This document shows positions 7,711 to 8,177 of a stretch of DNA of 8,177 bases, piece by piece. The translations under genes were made by a program, and so were the position numbers. The notes beneath the pieces were generated by a model. The model was not told the origin of the DNA and did not search any database. It was given only the letters and a program-made list of their open reading frames with translations. Position 1 is the stretch's first letter, and the number at the start of each line of letters is the position of its first letter. Source of the stretch: Gallicola sp. (GTDB lineage: Bacteria; Bacillota; Clostridia; Tissierellales; Peptoniphilaceae); NCBI GenBank assembly GCA_012798975.1, contig JAAZME010000019.1, forward strand, positions 1-8,177, in the 5' to 3' direction.

Positions 7711-8177
<467 letters not shown>

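Overview
The window is an A+T-rich stretch of bacterial chromosome in which every supported gene lies on the minus strand, so transcription runs from high to low coordinates. In transcriptional order it holds: the 3' end of tgt (tRNA-guanine transglycosylase), yajC (Sec translocon accessory protein), recJ (single-strand exonuclease), a bifunctional (p)ppGpp synthetase/hydrolase (rel), dtd (D-aminoacyl-tRNA deacylase), a glyoxalase II-like metallo-beta-lactamase-fold hydrolase, a T-box leader, and valS (valyl-tRNA synthetase, C-terminus cut by the window edge). Low G+C, purine-rich AGGAGG-type ribosome binding sites, a tRNA-sensing T-box, TTG starts and this gene order all point to Bacillota, most likely class Clostridia. 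The species cannot be determined from what is visible.

Region by region: 7708-8177 is the tgt 3' end and 7396-7695 is yajC, separated only by a stop codon fused to a Shine-Dalgarno sequence. An A+U-rich hairpin with a T-rich tail follows yajC (7350-7384) and may end or attenuate that unit. recJ fills 5587-7332. A 74-base gap then carries an extended -10 promoter for a tight three-gene unit, rel-dtd-hydrolase (5512 to 2269), with 9- and 10-base gaps. The 243 bases between the hydrolase and valS are regulatory: a probable promoter, a T-box stem I with GUU (valine) specifier, an antiterminator/terminator switch, and the valS ribosome binding site with a TTG start.

Most of the genes concern translation and its stress responses. 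Tgt modifies tRNA, Dtd removes D-amino acids from mischarged tRNA, ValRS charges tRNA-Val under direct control of uncharged tRNA-Val, and Rel signals amino-acid starvation. RecJ and YajC are the DNA-repair and secretion neighbours commonly found in this syntenic block. Compared with the frequent clostridial order (tgt-yajC-secDF-recJ-apt-rel-dtd-hydrolase-hemZ/hisS-aspS), secD/secF and apt are absent here and valS occupies the place of hisS/aspS.

I found no mobile element, CRISPR array, rRNA/tRNA gene, phage gene or candidate for a new defence or biosynthetic system. The window is ordinary housekeeping sequence, and its most instructive elements are the valS T-box and the local rearrangement of the conserved block.
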